DNA of 64,000 bases, from positions 5,766,001-5,830,000 of the forward strand of contig NZ_CP114901.1 in the NCBI RefSeq assembly GCF_027497175.1, read 5' to 3'. This DNA comes from Verrucosispora sp. WMMD573 (GTDB lineage: Bacteria > Actinomycetota > Actinomycetes > Mycobacteriales > Micromonosporaceae). Below the pieces are notes generated by a model. It searched no databases and was not told the origin of the DNA. It saw only the letters and a list, made by a program, of their open reading frames with translations. How positions within the stretch are numbered: position 1 is the stretch's first letter; each line of letters opens with the position of its first letter. Both the position numbers and the translations under genes were made by a program. Below are positions 60,848-64,000 of this stretch, one piece after another.

Positions 60848-61405
60848 GGCCTCTCCCTTCGGTCGTGGCCTCCTGACCGCCGCCGCTTTCCCCTTACCCC
60901 CGCCCGAAAACGCCACGGCACCCCGCGCCGTCATGCGCCTCGGCGCGCCTAACGACCTGCCGAGACGGCGACCCCTCGCGGGATGCCCGTTATATGGTGT
61001 ATTGCGGTGATGGCGGTCACCGCAGACGCGGAATCCAGCCGGCCGCCCCGCCGTTGTACATGGCGTAACCGCGAGCACCCCGGGCGCCCCCGAGCCGGCC
61101 GGAATGACCACCCGCCGCCGGGCGTTACACCCCCCACGACAAAGCGCCGGGGCAGTCGCCTCCGCGCGAGGCCCCGGAATGCACCCGGCCCGCCCGGCGT
61201 TACACCCGGAACCACGCGGCCCTGTGGGCCCGACCCCCGGCGCAACTCTCCGGAATGACTCCGGCCGACCCGGCGTTACACCGTCTCCCGGGCACCGAGC
61301 GCCGGACGCACGCACGCCATGCACTCCCCTTTCCGCACGGCCCACCCGCATCCCCCATCGCGGGCACAGCCGCGCGCACCCCCGACCGAAAGGTGTGAAC
61401 CGATC
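60848..61405. other. 558-bp gap with four 33-bp repeats
   Basis: No convincing gene. It holds the divergent start region of the beta-helix gene and, at 61028-61282, a set of imperfect 33-bp repeats with a period of about 75 bp. The following control region leads to the secreted C39-like gene. Confidence 0.6.
61028..61282. repeat. Four 33-bp direct repeats, period about 75 bp
   Basis: Copies at 61099-61131, 61174-61206 and 61250-61282 share CCGGAATG-N13-15-CGGCGTTACACC; a degenerate one is at 61028-61060. Spacers are about 42 bp and unrelated. It is not CRISPR-like (few, imperfect, no leader or cas). A regulator-binding array or a repeated structural element is possible. Confidence 0.8.
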
Positions 61406-62062
61406 ATGGCTACCACCATCCTGCGCAAGACCGCTCTGACCATCGCCGCTGCTGCCGCCACCGCCGGTGGCATCGCCGGCCCCGCCATCGCCGCCCAGGC
61501 CGCCCCGGCCGCCAAGCCGGTCGCCCAGCTGCAGGCCGAGCGCAAGCCCGGCGGCGAGCGTCAGCTCGACGTGCGCTACCAGGCCCAGGACACCTTCTAC
61601 TACTGTGGCCCCGCCGCCACCCGCAACGCCCTGTCCGTGCAGGGCAAGAACATCGACCAGCACGACATGGCCGAGCGCATGGGCACCACCGAGGCCGGCA
61701 CCAACTCCATCAACGACATCACCCCGGTGCTGAACAAGGAGACCGGCAAGGACGTCTACAAGTCGGTCGAGATCTCCGGCGCCAAGGCCGACACCAAGCA
61801 GGCCGACAAGCTGCGTGAGGACGTCATCCGCACGGTGGACGCCGGCCGGGCCGTCGTGGCCAACATCGCCGGCACCGCCACCGACACCGACGGCACCGCC
61901 CACAGCTTCGAGGGTGGCCACTACATCAGCGTCGTCGGGTACCGCGACGGTGGCGAGCAGGTGAAGATCGCCGACTCCGCCGACCCGAACCAGGCGTCCT
62001 ACTGGGTGACCACCGAGGATCTGGCCAACTGGATCGCCACCCGCGGCTACGCCACCTCCTGA
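61406..62062 (+). CDS. Secreted C39-like cysteine peptidase-fold protein
   Basis: A 218-residue secreted protein: signal peptide (LRKTALTIAAAAATAGGIAG), a short linker, then a papain-like C39 core with Cys 67 in QDTFYYCGPAATRNALSVQG, a late His in FEGGHYISVVGYRDGG and Asp in VKIADSADPNQ. The C39_2-type fold (Q-CGP-x-x, H, D) suggests an active peptidase, though many are inactive. ATG 61406 has AAGGTG upstream. It is single, with its own terminator, and its GC and codon use match the surroundings. Confidence 0.85.
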   Translation: MATTILRKTALTIAAAAATAGGIAGPAIAAQAAPAAKPVAQLQAERKPGGERQLDVRYQAQDTFYYCGPAATRNALSVQGKNIDQHDMAERMGTTEAGTNSINDITPVLNKETGKDVYKSVEISGAKADTKQADKLREDVIRTVDAGRAVVANIAGTATDTDGTAHSFEGGHYISVVGYRDGGEQVKIADSADPNQASYWVTTEDLANWIATRGYATS

Positions 62063-62075
62063 CCAACCGAACACC

Positions 62076-62110
62076 ACGAAGGGCCGACCCCCCAGGGGTC
62101 GGCCCTTCGT
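62076..62110 (+). terminator. Very strong terminator hairpin
   Basis: ACGAAGGGCCGACCCC (62076-62091) and GGGGTCGGCCCTTCGT (62095-62110) form a perfect 16-bp stem with a CCA loop, 13 nt after the C39-like stop. Confidence 0.95.
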
Positions 62111-62164
62111 CGTCACCACACCAAACCGCGCCCCGCCCTGCCCCGCCCCGCCCCGGGGGTGCGA

Positions 62165-62223
62165 CAACATCAGGGATGTTGCTGTGTCGCGCCGTGGGCC
62201 AGGCAGCGACATCCCCGATGTTG
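62165..62223. repeat. Intergenic palindrome, CAACATC-GGGATGT-GCTG family
   Basis: Arms 62165-62184 and 62204-62223 pair over 20 bp with two mismatches; each arm is itself a near-palindrome. It lies in the convergent gap before the VOC gene, in addition to the C39-like terminator. A third family of intergenic palindromes in this window. Confidence 0.78.
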
Positions 62224-62297
62224 CTGCCCGGTTGCGCCCCGGCGCTCAGACCCGACGGCGGTCGGGGGTGGCGCTGGGTGGTGGGTGTCAGGGGGTG

Positions 62298-62657
62298 TCA
62301 GGGGGTGGTGGGGGTGAGGAACTCCAGGCGGTTGCCGTGGGCGTCGTGGGTGTGGAAGCGACGTAACCCGGGCAGTTCGTCGTCACCCCAGGTGACCGGA
62401 TAGCCCGCGGCGCTCAGCCGCGCGGCGAGGGTGTCGAGATCGAGCCACAGCAGGGCAGGGTGCGCCTTACGCGCCGGCCGGAAGTCGTCCTCCACACCCA
62501 GGTGCAGCTCCGTGCCGTACCCCTGGAACCAGCAACCGCCACGGGCCGCGAGGGCTGGCGGTTTGGTCAGCTCGGTGAGGCCGAGGATGCCGACGTAGAA
62601 GGCCCGCGACAGGTCCTCCGAGCCCGGCGGGCAGGCGAGCTGTACGTGATGGATCAT
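62298..62657 (-). CDS. VOC-family protein
   Basis: A 119-residue VOC protein: MIHHVQLACPPGSEDLSRAF, then YVGILGLTELTKPPALAARG, and ending DELPGLRRFHTHDAHGNRLE. Metal-ligand positions are present (His 3 or 4, Glu at ELHLGVED and the late Glu of RLEF). ATG 62655-62657 with GGGAGGTG upstream. It is divergent from the aconitase gene across 171 bp. Confidence 0.88.
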   Translation of the reverse strand: MIHHVQLACPPGSEDLSRAFYVGILGLTELTKPPALAARGGCWFQGYGTELHLGVEDDFRPARKAHPALLWLDLDTLAARLSAAGYPVTWGDDELPGLRRFHTHDAHGNRLEFLTPTTP

Positions 62658-62828
62658 GTGCACCTCCCGTCCAGACGATGACACCGGGTTGCGTGAATAG
62701 CAAGACGGACGTACGGTTTTGTTGACGGCGAGAATCGGCGGTAAGTGTTGCCTAACCACGGCAGCACTCCGGCCGGTGCGAAAGACTGCTCAGGACTACT
62801 CACGGTCGCTGGTGTGAAGGAGTACGAC

Positions 62829-64000
<1,172 letters not shown>

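Noticed and set aside
61028..61282. CRISPR-like appearance of the 33-bp repeats
   Set aside because: Copies are imperfect and only four, with no leader or cas genes nearby.
60848..62212. Extension of the beta-helix frame upstream by about 450 codons
   Set aside because: It crosses the repeat region and the opposite C39-like gene, shows no family similarity, and the GTG at 60845-60847 has a good Shine-Dalgarno.

Overview
The window is very GC-rich DNA with heavy use of GTG starts, 4-base stop/start overlaps (ATGA, GTGA) and GC-ending codons. Its conserved blocks are typical of Actinobacteria: fabG1-inhA-hemH(cpfC), a DUF3097 gene, nfeD-SPFH, MoxR-DUF58-VWA, paired bacterial PH-domain genes, and an actinobacterial aconitase. 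Secreted AA10 LPMO-CBM2, a giant amylopullulanase, CBM2-like proteins and long intergenic palindromes built on GATCATGAGGTTAGCGG or GATCATGCAGTT suggest a Micromonospora-like soil actinomycete. That genus assignment is inference. No tRNA, rRNA, CRISPR array, insertion sequence or integrase was recognised.

Layout. 1-5.0 kb: end-truncated SpoU methyltransferase, ArsR-VOC operon with a well-formed leaderless promoter and operator, a relic of an RNA 2'-phosphotransferase, an AlkX/YcaQ-like DNA glycosylase and a pyruvate-oxidase-like ThDP enzyme. 5.0-7.2 kb: class A PBP. 7.3-14.2 kb: a co-directional accessory island encoding a REC-like+TIR protein, an EgtD-like methyltransferase, a second methyltransferase, a P-loop (STAND-like) NTPase with a cyclase-like alpha/alpha C-terminal half, and a small membrane protein. 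I regard this as the best candidate for an undescribed conflict or signalling system. 14.5-20.9 kb: membrane proteins, NfeD/SPFH pair, serine hydrolase, AI-2E exporter family protein, DUF3097. 21-23.6 kb: a hypothetical gene flanked by repeats, and a TetR/hydrolase divergent pair with a perfect 19-bp operator. 23.6-27 kb: HAD phosphatase, coproporphyrin ferrochelatase and the fatty-acid elongation pair. 27-31.7 kb: NarL-type two-component system, two membrane or secreted enzymes, and a short leader ORF and hairpin before a 28-residue membrane peptide.

31.8-37.7 kb: MoxR-DUF58-VWA operon, then a zinc-ribbon-like gene and two PH-domain genes separated by a 56-bp tandem repeat whose every unit is a mini-cistron with a start codon. 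37.7-41.1 kb: PAP2 enzyme, hot-dog thioesterase coupled to a metallo-beta-lactamase-fold hydrolase, sugar kinase. 41.5-46.2 kb: secreted LPMO, asparagine synthetase, Xaa-Pro aminopeptidase. 46.2-50.4 kb: two paralogous secreted or anchored beta-helix proteins with a duplicated upstream control region. 50.5-57.7 kb: 1830-residue amylopullulanase and two membrane-anchored CBM2-like proteins. 57.9-64 kb: NTF2-like protein, permuted papain-like protein, beta-helix protein, an unusual 75-bp-period repeat region, a secreted C39-like protein, a VOC protein and the start of aconitase.

Functional themes: extracellular polysaccharide attack (LPMO, amylopullulanase, CBM2-like and beta-helix proteins), envelope building (PBP, PAP2, SPFH/NfeD), core lipid and haem synthesis, and one candidate immunity-like island.
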